The notes under the pieces: generated by a model | Database searches by the model: none | What the model saw: the letters and a program-made list of their open reading frames with translations, nothing else | Told to the model about the DNA's origin: nothing | Assembly (NCBI GenBank): GCA_037176705.1 | Contig: CM073898.1 | Span: forward strand, 36,025,488-36,089,487 | Direction: 5' to 3' | Length of the DNA stretch: 64,000 nucleotides | Source of the DNA: Molossus alvarezi | Lineage: Eukaryota > Chordata > Mammalia > Chiroptera > Molossidae | Made by a program: the position numbers and the translations under genes | Shown: in pieces, positions 22,511-33,629 of the stretch | How positions within the stretch are numbered: position 1 is the first letter of the stretch | Layout of the letters: the number at the start of each line of letters is the position of its first letter

Positions 22511-23030
22511 GATTAATAATACCAGAGTTAGAACATCATTCATTTGGTCTGCTTTCTATCTGTTACAAAGAGAGAAACATTTTCATAAACAGTTGACAGC
22601 CTGCCTCTCTTAATATTTTTAACACCAAGGTCATCATAAACAGCATTGTAAGATGCTGTGTCTTGCTTCCTTTAATTCTTTTATCATAAACCCTGCAGCC
22701 AATTACCGACAAGGAAGGAATGACTACTCTTTCTCTGAGTATGGTGCTGAAGACCGTATCCAATGTCTGTGTGTATCTAACACATCTGCCACAATATATT
22801 GCCACATATATACAGAGGGACTGTAGATTTTTTTTAATTGCCTTTAAAATAATCCTTTTAAGTAAAATTTAAAAAACTAAGTAAAACTGATTTGGCATAT
22901 TCTAAATCCTATTCTATTACATTAAAAATACTCAGGACAAAAATAGAAATTTAATTAAAGAGAAATATACAAAAGTTATCTCTAGAAAACATCATGTTTG
23001 AACGACACTCATATATGTAACCTGTGCATA
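22511..23030. other. Unassigned spacer
   Basis: AT-rich, no gene or repeat recognised. The 80-codon minus-strand frame at 22563-22805 has no motif. Confidence 0.4.
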
Positions 23031-23049
23031 CATAGCCTATACTTCTAAT

Positions 23050-23273
23050 TTATTTATTTTTAAATATATTTTTATTGATTTGTTTAAAGAGAGAGAGGAA
23101 GGGAAAGAGTGAGAGAAACACTGATGTGAGAAAGAAACATTGATTGGCTGCCTCCTGCATGCCCCCTATTGGGGATTGAGCCCACGACCTGGGCATGAGC
23201 CCTGACCAGGAATAGAACCTGGGTCTCTCAGCCCATGGGATGATGCTCAATCCACTGAGCCATACCGGCTGGC
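23050..23273 (-). mobile_element. VES SINE, type B tail
   Basis: Antisense. A/T-rich tail at 23050-23080, the AG-rich complement of the CT run, the type B centre (GGCTGCCTCCTGCATGCCCCC) at about 23146-23166, and the head ending GCCGGTATGGCTCAG on the minus strand. CATAGCCTATA at 23031-23041 recurs at 23274-23284 as target-site duplication. Confidence 0.93.
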
Positions 23274-23424
23274 CATAGCCTATAATTTTTAATGGAAATA
23301 TTTTTAAAATGCAAGAGAGGAAAAACCAACAGAACCTATCTTCTTATGGTTTCTGCAAGGGTGGGAATGAGTGATTTTACCACTATTTTACATATGCTTC
23401 TATTATCACCACTTCTACTCCAGC

Positions 23425-23690
23425 TACTATAGCTAACATCGATTAAAGCTGAATATCTTCCAAGCACTGTTCTCCGTGCTTTACAAATATATATTTGTGG
23501 TAAGCATTCACAATACCCTACAAGGTAGATACAATTATTACACCAATTTTAAATGAGGAAACTGAAACATACATATTAAAAACATTATGCAAGTAGTGCT
23601 GACAGAATCTATGAATTGAGAATTTGAGTCAGGCAATCTGGCTTGAGAGCCACTGTTTAAATCATCTCACTATAGTTACTCTCAATTAAC
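23425..23690 (+). mobile_element. MIR SINE
   Basis: Shows the MIR core and 3' part in order: CCAAGCACTGTTCTCCGTGC, TTTACAAATATATA, ACAATACCCTACAAGGTAGATAC, TTTTAAATGAGGAAACTGAAAC, then a degenerate CAAGTAGTGCTGACAGAATC and TGAGTCAGGCAATCTGGC. MIRs are tRNA-derived and pre-date placental mammals. Confidence 0.85.
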
Positions 23691-23770
23691 TAAAGAAAAG
23701 TTGAGGAATAAATGCATCTATACAATACGAACCAATTAACATAGTTGAAGAAATGAATAAAACTAGTTGG

Positions 23771-24034
23771 GCCCTGGCGGGTTTGGTTCAGCAATTAGAG
23801 CATCGGCCTGCAGACCAGAGACACCCAGGTTTGGTTCCTGCTAAGGGCATGTACCTTGGTTGCAGTTTGTTCCCGGACCCGGTTGGGGTCGTGTGGGTGG
23901 CAACCAGTCAATGTGTCTCTCTCACATCGATGTTTCTCTCTCTCTCTCCTCCCTCTCTTCCTCCCGCTCTATCTGAAAATAAATGCAAAAATGTCCTCAA
24001 GTGAGGATAAAAATAAATAAATAAATAATAAAAG
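23771..24034 (+). mobile_element. VES SINE, type A tail, with perfect target-site duplication
   Basis: Head GCCCTGGCGGGTTTGGTTCAG, B box GGTTTGGTTCCTG, body CCCGGACCCGGTTGGGGTCG, CT run, tail TGTCCTCAAGTGAGGATAAA followed by an AAAT repeat. ATAAAACTAGTTGG is exact on both sides (23757-23770 and 24035-24048). Confidence 0.96.
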
Positions 24035-24179
24035 ATAAAACTAGTTGGAATATTAAGCCACTTATTCCTGCATATTTTAATATCCCTTTGTTTTATGTGA
24101 CTCATTTTATTAAGTACCTATGATTTAATAAAAAGCTTAAAATCTCTTCTTTATTAGGCTTTGTTATTTGACTGCTATT

Positions 24180-24350
24180 TTTACACAACTACTAAGTGTA
24201 AAGTTCTGTGGGTATATCAAGGTAAATAAGACACACTTCATTTTTCAAACAATTTATAAGAGAGGTAGTGACTGAAATTATTATAATCTAAAATGGGATA
24301 TGTACCACAAGAGAAATGAAAATAAAGTGAGATAGCAGTTTAACAATTGA
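24180..24350. repeat. Possible ancient L2-age repeat
   Basis: 'CTAAGTGTAAAGTTCTGTGGGTATATCAAGGTAAATAAGAC' (with divergence) then 'AATTTATAAGAGAGG' resembles the common mammalian 'GGATACAAAGATGAATAAGAC...GAGCTCACAGTCTAG' repeat. Low divergence resolution makes this tentative. Confidence 0.35.
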
Positions 24351-24711
24351 TCCTTTCCCAACCAATCCAGCATTGTTCTGAATATATATCTAGTTACCTC
24401 TTAGCTCCAGAGGTGTGGTTTAATGACATCACTCTGGTATGATAAGCTTATCATACCTGCTTTGTGATGTAGCATTTCATTTTATTTGGACTTTATTATT
24501 TGAAGAATATTGTTACCAGATACAGAAGTCATTATTGACCCCCTAACACAATTGTTTTGGCACATTAAAAAAGGTTTCTCATCGTCTCCTGGATGCCATA
24601 GTTTCAAGCAGAAGCAACAGTACTTCTAATTTTAATTGTATATAACATGTAATTGCGTTTTGAGAATGTTTCTAAAGATTTTATTTAAAATATTTACTTT
24701 CCTTTTTTTAA

Positions 24712-24901
24712 AAAAAAATATGTTTTTATTGATTTTAGAGAGAAAGAAACATTGATGAGAAAGACCATCAGTTGGCTGCCTCCTGCATGCCTCCTATTGG
24801 AGACAGCCTGCAATGCAGCCACGTGCCCTGCATGGGACTGGAACCTGTGATCTTTTGGTGCACAGGATGACGTTCAACCAACCGAGCCACACCGGCCGTG
24901 G
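24712..24901 (-). mobile_element. VES SINE, type B tail, decayed
   Basis: Antisense. ATGTTTTTATTGATTTTAGAGAG marks the tail, TGGCTGCCTCCTGCATGCC the centre, and GAGCCACACCGGCC the head. The CT run is very short and the body carries small indels, so it is an older copy with no clear target-site duplication. Confidence 0.9.
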
Positions 24902-24999
24902 ATTAAGATTTTTATCTTTTTTCTTCAGCAACCTGACTTTACTAATTCTAGCAAAGTTTGATTCATATTAGCTATTTTGGCTTTGCTGATTTTTTTAAA

Positions 25000-25855
25000 T
25001 TAAATTTCTTTTTAAAATTGTATTTATTGAGATACAGGTTTCAATAAAACATCATTTGCACACTGCATCCTATGCCCATCACCCAAGAAAAATCTCTTTT
25101 TGTCTTCATTCTTCCCCTCATTTGCCCTCCTCTACCTACTACCCACCACACTGTTGTCTGTGAAATATATATATCTTTTTTTTTGCCCTTAATCCCTCAC
25201 CTTCTTTCATCCAGTTTCCCAAACCCCTTCCCCTCTGACAGCTGTTAGGTTTGCTGACCTTTTCTTAGCCTGTAAATTTATGTCTTTCACCAAATGTGGA
25301 AAAATTTTGGCTATTATTTCTTCAATAGTTATTCTGCCCCATTTTCACTAATTTTTTCTTCTGGAACTCAAAAGACGCATATTTTAGACCATTTTAGATC
25401 ATTTCACAAGTCGCTGGAGTGTTCTGTCAATTTTGTTCTTTTTCTAGTATATGTTTAAGAATATAACATATAATACATTATATATACAATAAAATATGTA
25501 AACTCACACACACACAAATAAAATAAAATAAAATATGTATCTCAACTTTGTCTTTTTCAGACTGAATAATTTATATTATTCTATCTTCAAGTTCAATGAC
25601 TATTTTGACATTATGTTTATTCAGTGTTATTTTTTAAAATATATTTTTCAGTTTTAGACTTTACATTTCTAGCTTTTTTGTATTTTATATTTTTCTTATA
25701 TTCATATTTCTTTATGTATTATAAGCATATATTTCTGTCTAGTTGAACATAGCTATAATGGCTACTTTAAAGAACTTGTCTGATAATTACAAGATCTGGG
25801 TTGTCTTGATGTTGACCTCCATTAATTGTTTTTACCTTTGAGAAAGGGGCACATT
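25000..25855 (-). mobile_element. Old L1-related sequence, antisense
   Basis: Left part (25016-25260): TTGTATTTATTGAGATACAGG, then CATCCTATGCCCATCACCCAAG, like an L1M 3' end. Right part (25310-25855): ATTATTTCTTCAATAGTTATTCTGCCCC, GACTGAATAATTTATATTATTCTATCTTCAAGTTCA (both diverged), AACTTGTCTGATAATTACAAGATCTGGGTTGTC. That order matches the antisense 5' region of old L1M/HAL1 elements. No ORF survives. Whether it is one element or two is unclear. Confidence 0.55.
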
Positions 25856-25889
<34 letters not shown>

Positions 25890-25917
25890 TGTGTGTGTGT
25901 GTGTATGTGTGTGTGTG
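25855..25917. repeat. Interrupted (GT)n microsatellite
   Basis: GT dinucleotides with two GTAT interruptions, about 62 bases. The 70-codon frame beginning here is a microsatellite plus SINE read-through. Confidence 0.95.
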
Positions 25918-25953
25918 AAGAACTCAGATTATATTTTAGAAAATGTGCACATT

Positions 25954-26054
25954 GCCCTGGCTGGTTTGGCTCAGCGGTTGGAGCATCGGCCTGTGGACCA
26001 GAGAGTCCTAGGTTCAGTTCCCGCTAGGGGCATGTACCAAAAAAAAAAAAAAAA
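25954..26054 (+). mobile_element. Half VES SINE: tRNA-like head followed directly by poly-A
   Basis: GCCCTGGCTGGTTTGGCTCAGCGG, A and B boxes, and CCGCTAGGGGCATGTACC, then 17 A's at once. The whole body, CT run and tail are missing. TGTGCACATT precedes (25944-25953) and follows (26056-26065) with extra A's. So this is a genuine insertion of a short RNA, not a later deletion. Compare the similar truncation at 58077. Confidence 0.93.
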
Positions 26055-26065
26055 TTGTGCACATT

Positions 26066-27825
26066 AAGTTGTAGGAAATCTGGAATCTGCTTTATTTCTC
26101 TGAAGAATATTATTGTTTTGTTTAGTAAGGCAATAACTTACTAGGATCAAACTAAAAACTTTGTTTTACCTACAGTGAGAGGGAACTGAAATCTCAATTC
26201 AATTACATTTTTTTTCCCTTAGCTGAGCTGTTTTGGATCTTGCCTGAGCATGTGCTGTTCAAAGGCCAGCTAGAGACTCAGGCATGATTTTTCATCTCAT
26301 CACTTTATTGTGGCAGTGACTGTCCTGGAAGTAAGATATACTAGATGACTCTCTCTTCCAGTTCATCAGGTCAGTAAAATGACAGGTATTTTTATCTGGG
26401 TTTTAGCTGCCCTGGCTGTGCTGCAACTTCAGCTGGCTCTCAGGCTGAAGCTGTAACAGTGAGAATCTCAAGCCATACCAGTTAATTTCTCAAAGTTTCA
26501 ATTGTCCTAAAATATCTGTATGCTTTTTCTCATTCTCCACAGCCTAAAATTTCATGGAATGTCTATTGAACAAAGTATTTCAGAATTTGGTAAACACATT
26601 TGTTACCACTGAAGATATCATAAGAATCATCTCCCTGTCCTCATCTTGTCATAATGTGAATTGTATGAGTATATTTTCTGTTGTCTGATAGGTTTACAAT
26701 AATCCACTTAATTAAAAATATATGATATTTTCCAGGTGATGGTTGGAAAAGGGTTTGGTATCTTTCAGAAACAAAGTATAAATCTCTCAGATATCTTTCC
26801 TAAGTCACAACCAAAACCTGTAAATTTTGTAAAATTGATGTCATTTATCTCTATAAGCATGGCCTTGTATATATACACATGAAATATATTTTAAAGTAGT
26901 CATATAACTGAGATTAATGTTGTCATGACCAACAATTTAGAAGAATTTAAGAACTAATATCAGATATATTTTATTATCTAACAACTAGTGTTTTGGCTAA
27001 TATGATGATGGCCAGAGTTTCTGGAACAGTAATTAAAAGATTTAGGGGAGTTTATAGTTTCAAAAAGTTCACTTATAGAAGTTAGAATAACAAATAATGT
27101 AATATATATATGTATTATCTATATCTATATCCATATTTTAATCTATATCTATACTTATACCTATGTCATCTATATTGGATTATAGATACAGATACATAAT
27201 ATCCTTAGCTACATGTGATGAATAGATAAAAAAAAAGGTTGTAAAGAAATTGAACAAATATTCAAAGTAATAGCCAACTTTGATATTATCATTGGCATCA
27301 AAAGATAGACTTTTCCTCACAAATTTATATTGGGGGAAAGAAGTTTAAGTTCTCGTGGCACAAATTAAGTTGTAATTGCTTCCCATTTTAATTAAGAGCC
27401 AATTTCAAATTTAAGAATGCCGAGTATCTGTTTCAAGCTTTTATATCATAGGCAGTTAGAGCCATTGAAGAAGGGCAATTAGAATGATGGTTTTGTAGGG
27501 TGTGTTTGGTCAAAATTGGTCAAGTTTCAAGCATTGCTTCACTAAAATAATAATAATTATACACACAAAAATAGAATTCTGTTGAACATGAACAGTGTCA
27601 CATACAACGTTCAATTTTACTGTTCTGATGTTGAATAACTATGAACCATTTTTGACCCATACCTCTTTGGCAGCCTGGTGAAACATATGTACTTTTTCAC
27701 AGCAGATATTTGAAAGTACAAAATAAAATACATGAGATTTTAATGAAAGCAATTATATCTAAATATAATTATAAAATTTTACAAATTGAAAATTTAGATA
27801 TAGTCATATTATAATCAAGTGGTGG
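26066..27825. other. Unassigned AT-rich stretch
   Basis: About 1.8 kb. A TATCTA-rich low-complexity patch lies at 27100-27190. No gene, SINE or LINE is recognised. Confidence 0.45.
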
Positions 27826-28260
27826 TGTTCAGTTCAGGGTTCACTTACTAGCAAAATCAAAATATGAGTTCATGGACCAAGAGGTAAATGAAAGGAAAGT
27901 TTATTTGAAAGATAGACAGACTCCCCACAGCAGGGAGGGGACCCAAGTGGGTTGCCGGTGAGGCTCCATTGTCATTGTAGATACATACTTTACTAGCCTT
28001 TGATTGGTCCTTTCAAGGAATTTTGCCTTAGCAACATCCATACATTTTATTTATTTATTTTAAAGTAAATAACGTATCTTTTATTTTAATTAATTCATTC
28101 ATTTATTTATTTTTCTTACAAAAGCTGGGGACAGGGCAGGGAGGGAGGGGGTGGAGGGTAACATCCATATATTTTAAAGCTTGTATTTCCTGCCTGACTG
28201 GGTTCAGCCCTAGGTCATCTGTGGGGGCCTTAGTGGCTTCCCTTTTTTGATAATTTCAAC
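27826..28260 (-). mobile_element. Possible LTR remnant, antisense, interrupted by a small L1 insert
   Basis: On the minus strand the left part reads CTTTCAAATAAACTTTCCTTTC, an AATAAA polyadenylation signal with U5-like sequence ending GAACA at about 27826 (LTRs end in CA). GC-rich CACCGGCAACCCACTTGGG lies upstream of it. The segment is split at about 28050-28156 by a tiny L1 insertion. No viral gene is present. The LTR class is not resolved. Confidence 0.4.
28051..28156 (-). mobile_element. Tiny L1 3'-end insertion with 5' inversion
   Basis: 28080-28119 (TTTATTTTAATTAATTC...TTTTTCTTAC) matches the antisense L1 3' end at 29484-29518. The next 30 bases, AAGCTGGGGACAGGGCAGGG onward, match the same 3' UTR in the opposite direction (compare 11945-11975 and, reversed, 29548-29582). 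AACATCCATACATTTTA (28034-28050) and AACATCCATATATTTTA (28158-28174) flank it. The layout is that of twin-primed reverse transcription. Confidence 0.8.
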
Positions 28261-28439
28261 TTCTCCCAGACTATTAGTGAGGAGGAGGGGAAACAGCCTC
28301 AGAACAACTTATACTTGCTTTTGGTTTCTCCCCCAAATCCAACCTTGGTTTCCTATAATTTTGTCTAAGGTAACCTGGCTTTCTGCAATAGAAACACACT
28401 CTATATTTTCGCAGCAGAACTCATTCAGTGATCCTGTTG

Positions 28440-28694
28440 CCTTGCTTGAAAAGAGCCTTTCTGTTTTGTGGTGGTTGTTGTTGTTGTGATGTAATTGACC
28501 TGTGCTCCATCGAGATGCTTCTAATTTGCATTTCTATAAATGGAGGCTGGGAGTTCTGGCCTTGGAGGCACAATTTTTAATGTTGATTTTAGTTTTATTT
28601 TGAAATCTGTAGATTCTGAATAAACCTCCAGATTTACTGTGTACTGAGTTGCCTGCCTGGGTGCTGAACTCCAAGTCATCGCAATCTTGCTACA
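28440..28694 (+). mobile_element. Possible solo LTR 3' part
   Basis: TGAATAAACCTCCAGATTTACTG provides an AATAAA at about 28618. It is followed by GAGTTGCCTGCCTGGGTGCTG, a GTCATCGCAATCTTGC stretch and a CA end at 28694, the order of an ERV R-U5 region. GACCTGTGCTCCATCGAGATGC may be its U3 part. No primer-binding site or gag/pol/env sequence follows, so at most it is a solo LTR. Confidence 0.45.
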
Positions 28695-29119
28695 TGTCTC
28701 AGTCTTCCCTTCCCCTGATCCTATCCCTCGCTGCCTAACCTATCCCTATCTCCTCAATATATGTGTTCTGGATTGACATTACATAATGAGTAGTAGTGGG
28801 TATAATAAGCACAGTAATTTGAAGTAGTGATGGATGTACATTCTGTTTTGTAATATCTGCAACAGCTATAATATATGACAATATCTGTAGGTTTTATCTC
28901 AGTGTCATTGAGACTGAGGTTCTACTATAGTTTGTTGCCTTTATTCATAAGAGAAGAAAATGTTAAGTATCCATTAGAGATTAAGAAAGATATATTTTTT
29001 CTTATTAAAATTAATGGTTGCTTTAAATTCTATCAACACATACCTGGTTAAAAATCTCTTATTTATGCCAAGTAATTGTGAAAGCACTTTAGACTTTTCA
29101 AAGTTATATTTGGCTGCAT
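28695..29119. other. Unassigned spacer
   Basis: AT-rich. No element recognised. Confidence 0.4.
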
Positions 29120-29225
29120 GTTTTTAAGTGCTGAATATGTACCAAAAACTACAATATGTGCTTTATAATATTATCTTGCTCAAACTTCAAAATAATTCTC
29201 TAAGGTAGGATTGTTATTTCATATA
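29120..29225 (+). mobile_element. MIR, left half, split by an L1
   Basis: GTGCTGAATATGTACC, TGTGCTTTATAATATTATCTTGCT and CTCTAAGGTAGGATTGTTATTTC follow the MIR core. The sequence stops at 29225 and resumes at about 32691-32790. The break is filled by an antisense L1 with a SINE at its left side. Confidence 0.7.
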
Positions 29226-29241
29226 TATATAAAGTTTTCCT

Positions 29242-29440
29242 ATTTTTTTAAATCAAAAGCTTTTTATTTTCCCATCGATTTTTAGATAGTGTGGAGAGAG
29301 AGACAGAAACATCAATTTGAGAGAGGCACATCAATTGCTTGCCTCCTATACAACTCTGACTGGGACCAGGGATTGAGCCCACTCAAGATCCTTCAGTCTG
29401 AGGGCTGACACTCTAACCACTGAGCTAAACCAGCCAGGAC
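29242..29440 (-). mobile_element. VES SINE, type B-like tail, decayed
   Basis: Antisense. AAGCTTTTTATTTTCCCATCG marks the tail, AG-rich sequence the CT run, TTGCCTCCTATACAACTCTGAC a decayed centre, and ACTGAGCTAAACCAGCCAGG the head. ATAAAGTTTTC (about 29230) and CATAAGGTTTTA (29445) may be the target-site duplication. Confidence 0.85.
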
Positions 29441-29479
29441 GATCATAAGGTTTTATGTTGTATTTTACCTCCTTCACTT

Positions 29480-32400
29480 TTGTTTTTATTAATTAATTAA
29501 TTTATTTATTTTTGTTAGAGATGTTTCTTCTTTCCCCCCCACTGATTCCCCCCTCACCCTCCCTCCCTGCCCTGTCCCCAGCATTGTTGTCCATGTCCAT
29601 TGTTCATGCATACATGTATATAAGTTCTGTGGTTTATTTCTCCTCCACCACCCCCTCTTCTGGGGATTTTCAGTCTGTACCCCACTTCCATATCTCTGGG
29701 ACTACCCCATTCTTCAGACTTTTATGTTCATTATATTCCACAAATAAGTGAGATCATATGAGACTTGTCTTTCTCTGTTTGGCTTGTTTTGCTTAGGATA
29801 ATACTTTCCAGGTCCCTCCATGTCATCTCAAAGGATAAGAGATCTTTCTTTCTTATAGCTGCATAGTACTCCATTTTGTATATGTACCACAGTTTTATTA
29901 TCCATTCATCTACAGATGGACACTTGAGCTGTTTCCAGATCTTAGCTATTGTAAATAGTGCTGCTATGAACATAGGGGAACATATATTCTTTCTGATTGG
30001 TGTTTCAGGCTTCTTAGGGCATATTCCTAGAAGTGGAACCACTGGGTCAAAAGGAAGTTCAATTTTTAATTGTTTGAGGTAACACCATATTGTTTTCCAT
30101 AGGGTTTCATCAGCCTGCATTCCCACCGGCAGTGTACTAGAGTCCCCCTTTCTTCACAACCTCGCCAACACTTGTTTGATGATTTGTTGATTGCAGCCAT
30201 TCTGACAGGTGTGAGGTGATACCTCATTGTTGTTTTAATTTGCATCTCTCTGATGATTAGTGACGTTGAGCATTTCTTCATATGTCTCTTAGCCATTTGT
30301 ATGTCCTGTTTGGAGAGGTGTCTATTAAGTTCCTCTGCCCATTCTTTAATTGGGTTCTTTGTCTTCCTTCTGTTGAGTTGTATGAGCACTCTCTATATAT
30401 TGGAAATTAACCCCTTATCTGATATATCATTGCAATTATGCTCTCCCATACAGTGGGTAGTCTTTCCATTTTGATGATTGTATCTTTCACTGTACAGAAG
30501 CTTTTGAGTTTGATGTAGTCCCATGTGTTCATTTTCTCCTTTGTTTTTATTGCCTTAGGTGATGTATCAGTGAAAATTCTGCAGGATATGATGTCTGAAA
30601 TTTTGTTGCCTACAGTTTCTTCTAGGATTTTTATGGATTCATGAGTCACATTTAAGTCTTTTATCCATTTTGAGTTTATTATGGTGTAGGGTGTAAGTTG
30701 ATGGTCTAGTTTCAATTTTTTGCATGTAGCTGTCCAATGTTCTCAACACCATTTATTAAAGAGGCTGTCCTTACTCCACTGTATGCTCTTGTCACCTTTG
30801 TCAAATATTAATTGAGCATATTGCTTTGGGTCCATTTCTGAGTTCTCTGTTCTGTTCCACTGGTCTATATGCCTGTTCTTGTGCCAGTACCAGGCTGTTT
30901 TGATTACAGTGGCATTGTAGTATAACCTGAAATCTAGTAATGTGATCATTCCAACTTTGTTCTTCTTTTTCAAGATTTCTGTGGCTATTCAAGATCTTTT
31001 TTTGGTTCCATATGAACTTTTGAAGTACTAGTTCTAATTCTGTGAAGTATGCTATTGGTATTTTGATGGGGATTGCATTGTGTAGTATGGACATTTTAAT
31101 GATGTTAATTCTTCCAATCCATGAACAGGGTATGTGCTTCCACTTTTTTATATCTTCCTCTATTTCTTTTTTTCAATGACCTGTAGTTTTCTGCAAATAG
31201 GTCCTTTATTTCTTTGGTTAAGTTTATTCCTAGGTATCTTAATTTTTTTTGCCGCAATGGTAAAAGGGATTGTTTTTTAGTTTCTTTTTCTGTGAGTTCA
31301 TCATTGGTGTATAATAATGCCATCGATTTCTTGACATTAATTTTGTACCCTGATACTTTGCCATATTCATTTATTAAGTCTAGTAAATTTTTTATGGAGT
31401 CTTTGGGGTTTTCTATGTATAGTATCATATCATCTGCGAATAATGACAGTTTCACTTCCTTCTTTCCAATTTGGATTCCTTTTATTTTTTCTTCATGTCT
31501 GATTGCTGTGGCTAAGACTTCCAGTGCTATGTTAAATAAGAGTGTCAATAGTGGGCATCCTTGCCTTGTTCCTGTTCTTAAGGGAAATGCTTTTAGTTTT
31601 TGCCCTGTGAGTATGATGTTGGCTGTAGGTCTTTCATATATGGCCTTTATTATGTCAAGATATGATCCCTCTATTCCCACATTGCTGAGTGTTTTTATCA
31701 GAAATGGATGCTGGATTTTGTCGAAGGCTTTTTCGGCATCTATTGATATGATCGTGTGGTTTTTATTCTTCATTTTATTTATGTGGTGTATCACGTTTAT
31801 TGATTTGCAAATATTGTACCAGCCTTGCATCCCTGGGATGAATCCCACTTGGTCATGGTGAATATTTTTTTTATTTTTTTGGTGTATTGCTGGATCCGAT
31901 TTCCTAGTATTTTGTTCAGGATTTTTGCATCTATGTTCATCAGGGATATTGGCCTGTAGTTTTTTTTCTTTGTTGTGTCTTTTTCTGATTTTGGAATTAG
32001 AATTATGCTGGCTTCATAAAATGAGTTTCGTAAGTCTTTTTTCTTCTTGAATTTTTTGAAATAGTTTGAAGAGAATGTGTGTTAGTTCTTCTTTGAATGT
32101 TCGGTAAAACTCCCCCATGAAGCCATCCATGCCTGGGCTTTTGTTTGCTGGGAAAGTCTTGATTACATCTTCAATTTCTTCTGTTGTTATTGGTCTGTTA
32201 AAATTTTCTGTCTCTTTCTGGTCCAGTTTTGGGAGACTATGTGTTTCTAGAAATTTGTCCATTCCACTTAGATTGTTGAATTTGTTGCCAAATAATTGTT
32301 CATAGTAGTTGTTATGATCTTTTGTATTTCTGTGGTGTCAGTTGTTACTTCTCCTCTTTCATTTCTGATTTTGTGCATTTGGGTTCTCTCTCTTTGTTTC

Positions 32401-32690
32401 TTGGTGAGTCTTGCTAAGGGTCCTTCAATCTTGTTTATCTTTTTGAAAAACCAGCCCTTTGTTTCATTGATCTTTTGAATTGTTTTTTTGGACTCTATGT
32501 CATTTATTTCTGCTCTTATCTTTACTATTTCCTTCCTTCTACTTGCTCTGGGGTTTGCTCTCTAGTTCTTTAAGTTATGAGGTTAGATAGTCTATTAGAG
32601 ATTTTTCTTGTTTTTTGAGGTAGACCTGTAGTGCTATGAACTTCCCTCTCAGAACTGCTTTTGCTGCATCCCATAGAAATTTTCCTATCT
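29480..32690 (-). pseudogene. 5'-truncated LINE-1 with broken ORF2
   Basis: L1 ORF2 encodes endonuclease plus reverse transcriptase and mobilises L1 and SINE RNAs. On the minus strand the copy begins at about 32690 in the linker after the endonuclease ([17 protein letters not shown]) and runs to the ORF2 stop near 29731, then the 3' UTR to 29480. Frames in order: 32262-32014 (RT start, NKSPGMDGF), 31848-31105 (RT core with [17 protein letters not shown] and the catalytic FADD at 31440-31429), 31094-30801, 30973-30743, 30715-30407, 30389-30066 (Cys-rich [18 protein letters not shown]) and 30126-29731. Frameshifts separate them, so it is inactive. The flanks show TTATTTCATATA on both sides (29214-29225 and 32691-32702). 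Confidence 0.95.
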
Positions 32691-32790
32691 TTATTTCATA
32701 TAACCCTTATTTACAGACAAATAAAAATATATGACTTTCATAAAAATAATCAGAACTAGACCTCAGGTCCTAAGAAACCCATTTTGATGT
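32691..32790 (+). mobile_element. MIR, right half
   Basis: CCCTTATTTACAGACAAAT matches the 'CCATTTTACAGATGAGG' part of MIR and CAGAACTAGACCTCAGGTCC the 'GGATTCGAACCCAGGTCTG' end. It continues the MIR interrupted at 29225. Confidence 0.65.
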
Positions 32791-32837
32791 TCTCTTCATA
32801 AAACAATTTTCTCACTTGGTGATAATTGCAATTCAAG

Positions 32838-32841
<4 letters not shown>

Positions 32842-32885
<44 letters not shown>

Positions 32886-32887
32886 TT
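32842..32887. repeat. (GT)n microsatellite at a SINE 3' end
   Basis: About 18 pure GT units and a TATGTGTG extension. It lies exactly where the A-rich tail of the antisense SINE at 32888 should be, so it probably grew from that tail. Confidence 0.95.
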
Positions 32888-33096
32888 TTAAATATATATT
32901 TTTATTGGTTTTAGAGAGAGGAAAGGAGAGAGAGATAGATAGAGACATTGATGAGAGAGAACATTGATTGGCTGTCTCCTGAAAACCCCCATTAGTGATT
33001 TGGCCCACAACTTGGGCATGTGCCCTGACCGGGAATCAAACAAGCAACTTCTTGTTGCATGGGTCGATGCTCAACTGCTGAGCAACACCAGCTGGG
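32888..33096 (-). mobile_element. VES SINE, type B tail
   Basis: Antisense. AATATATATTTTTATTGG marks the tail, TTGGCTGTCTCCTGAAAACCCCC the centre, and CTGAGCAACACCAGCTGG the head. AGAAACTGT before the microsatellite and GGAAACTGT after the head are a probable target-site duplication. Confidence 0.9.
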
Positions 33097-33629
33097 AAAC
33101 TGTTCTTAAATAGTCTCATGATAGAGTACTAATCCTATGAAAACTTACACTTTATATAGAGATTCATTCAAGAGATCATAGAATCAACACCATAGGAGAA
33201 GTAAAAGATGAGTATTATCTGCAGCTGTTGACTAGAGATAATACCTAGTAAGATTGCACAATCTATACCAAATGAGAAGAGCAGGAAAACATCGGCTTCT
33301 GAGAATCAAGTCCATGAGCCACCCTGAGGTTTTACATAGAATCATCCAACTTTTAGAGGGAAGGAATAAAAATATGTAATCTAATAATTATTGGAGTCTC
33401 AGGATTGATCTTATAACCAACTCTTTGTAGGCCAATGGTGCCAACTGCAGGTCAATTGTATGGCTAACTGATTAGCTAATAAAATCAATATAGCTAAGCA
33501 CAGAGTGATTTAATAAAATATAATTCAGCAAAATTTTAGGTAATTTAAGTATTTTAAGAGTTTCATTGGTGCTTGTGTTTTGTGCCATTAAGAAATTTTA
33601 CTCTATAATGTATTTTATTTATCTTTCAG
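33097..33629. other. Unassigned spacer
   Basis: AT-rich, no gene or repeat recognised. Confidence 0.4.

Noticed and set aside
27826..28694. A complete endogenous retrovirus between two LTR-like ends
   Set aside because: The two LTR-like pieces differ in sequence and face opposite ways. No gag, pol or env words lie between them.
31214..31861. 215-codon plus-strand ORF
   Set aside because: It is the exact complement of the L1 reverse-transcriptase frame on the minus strand.
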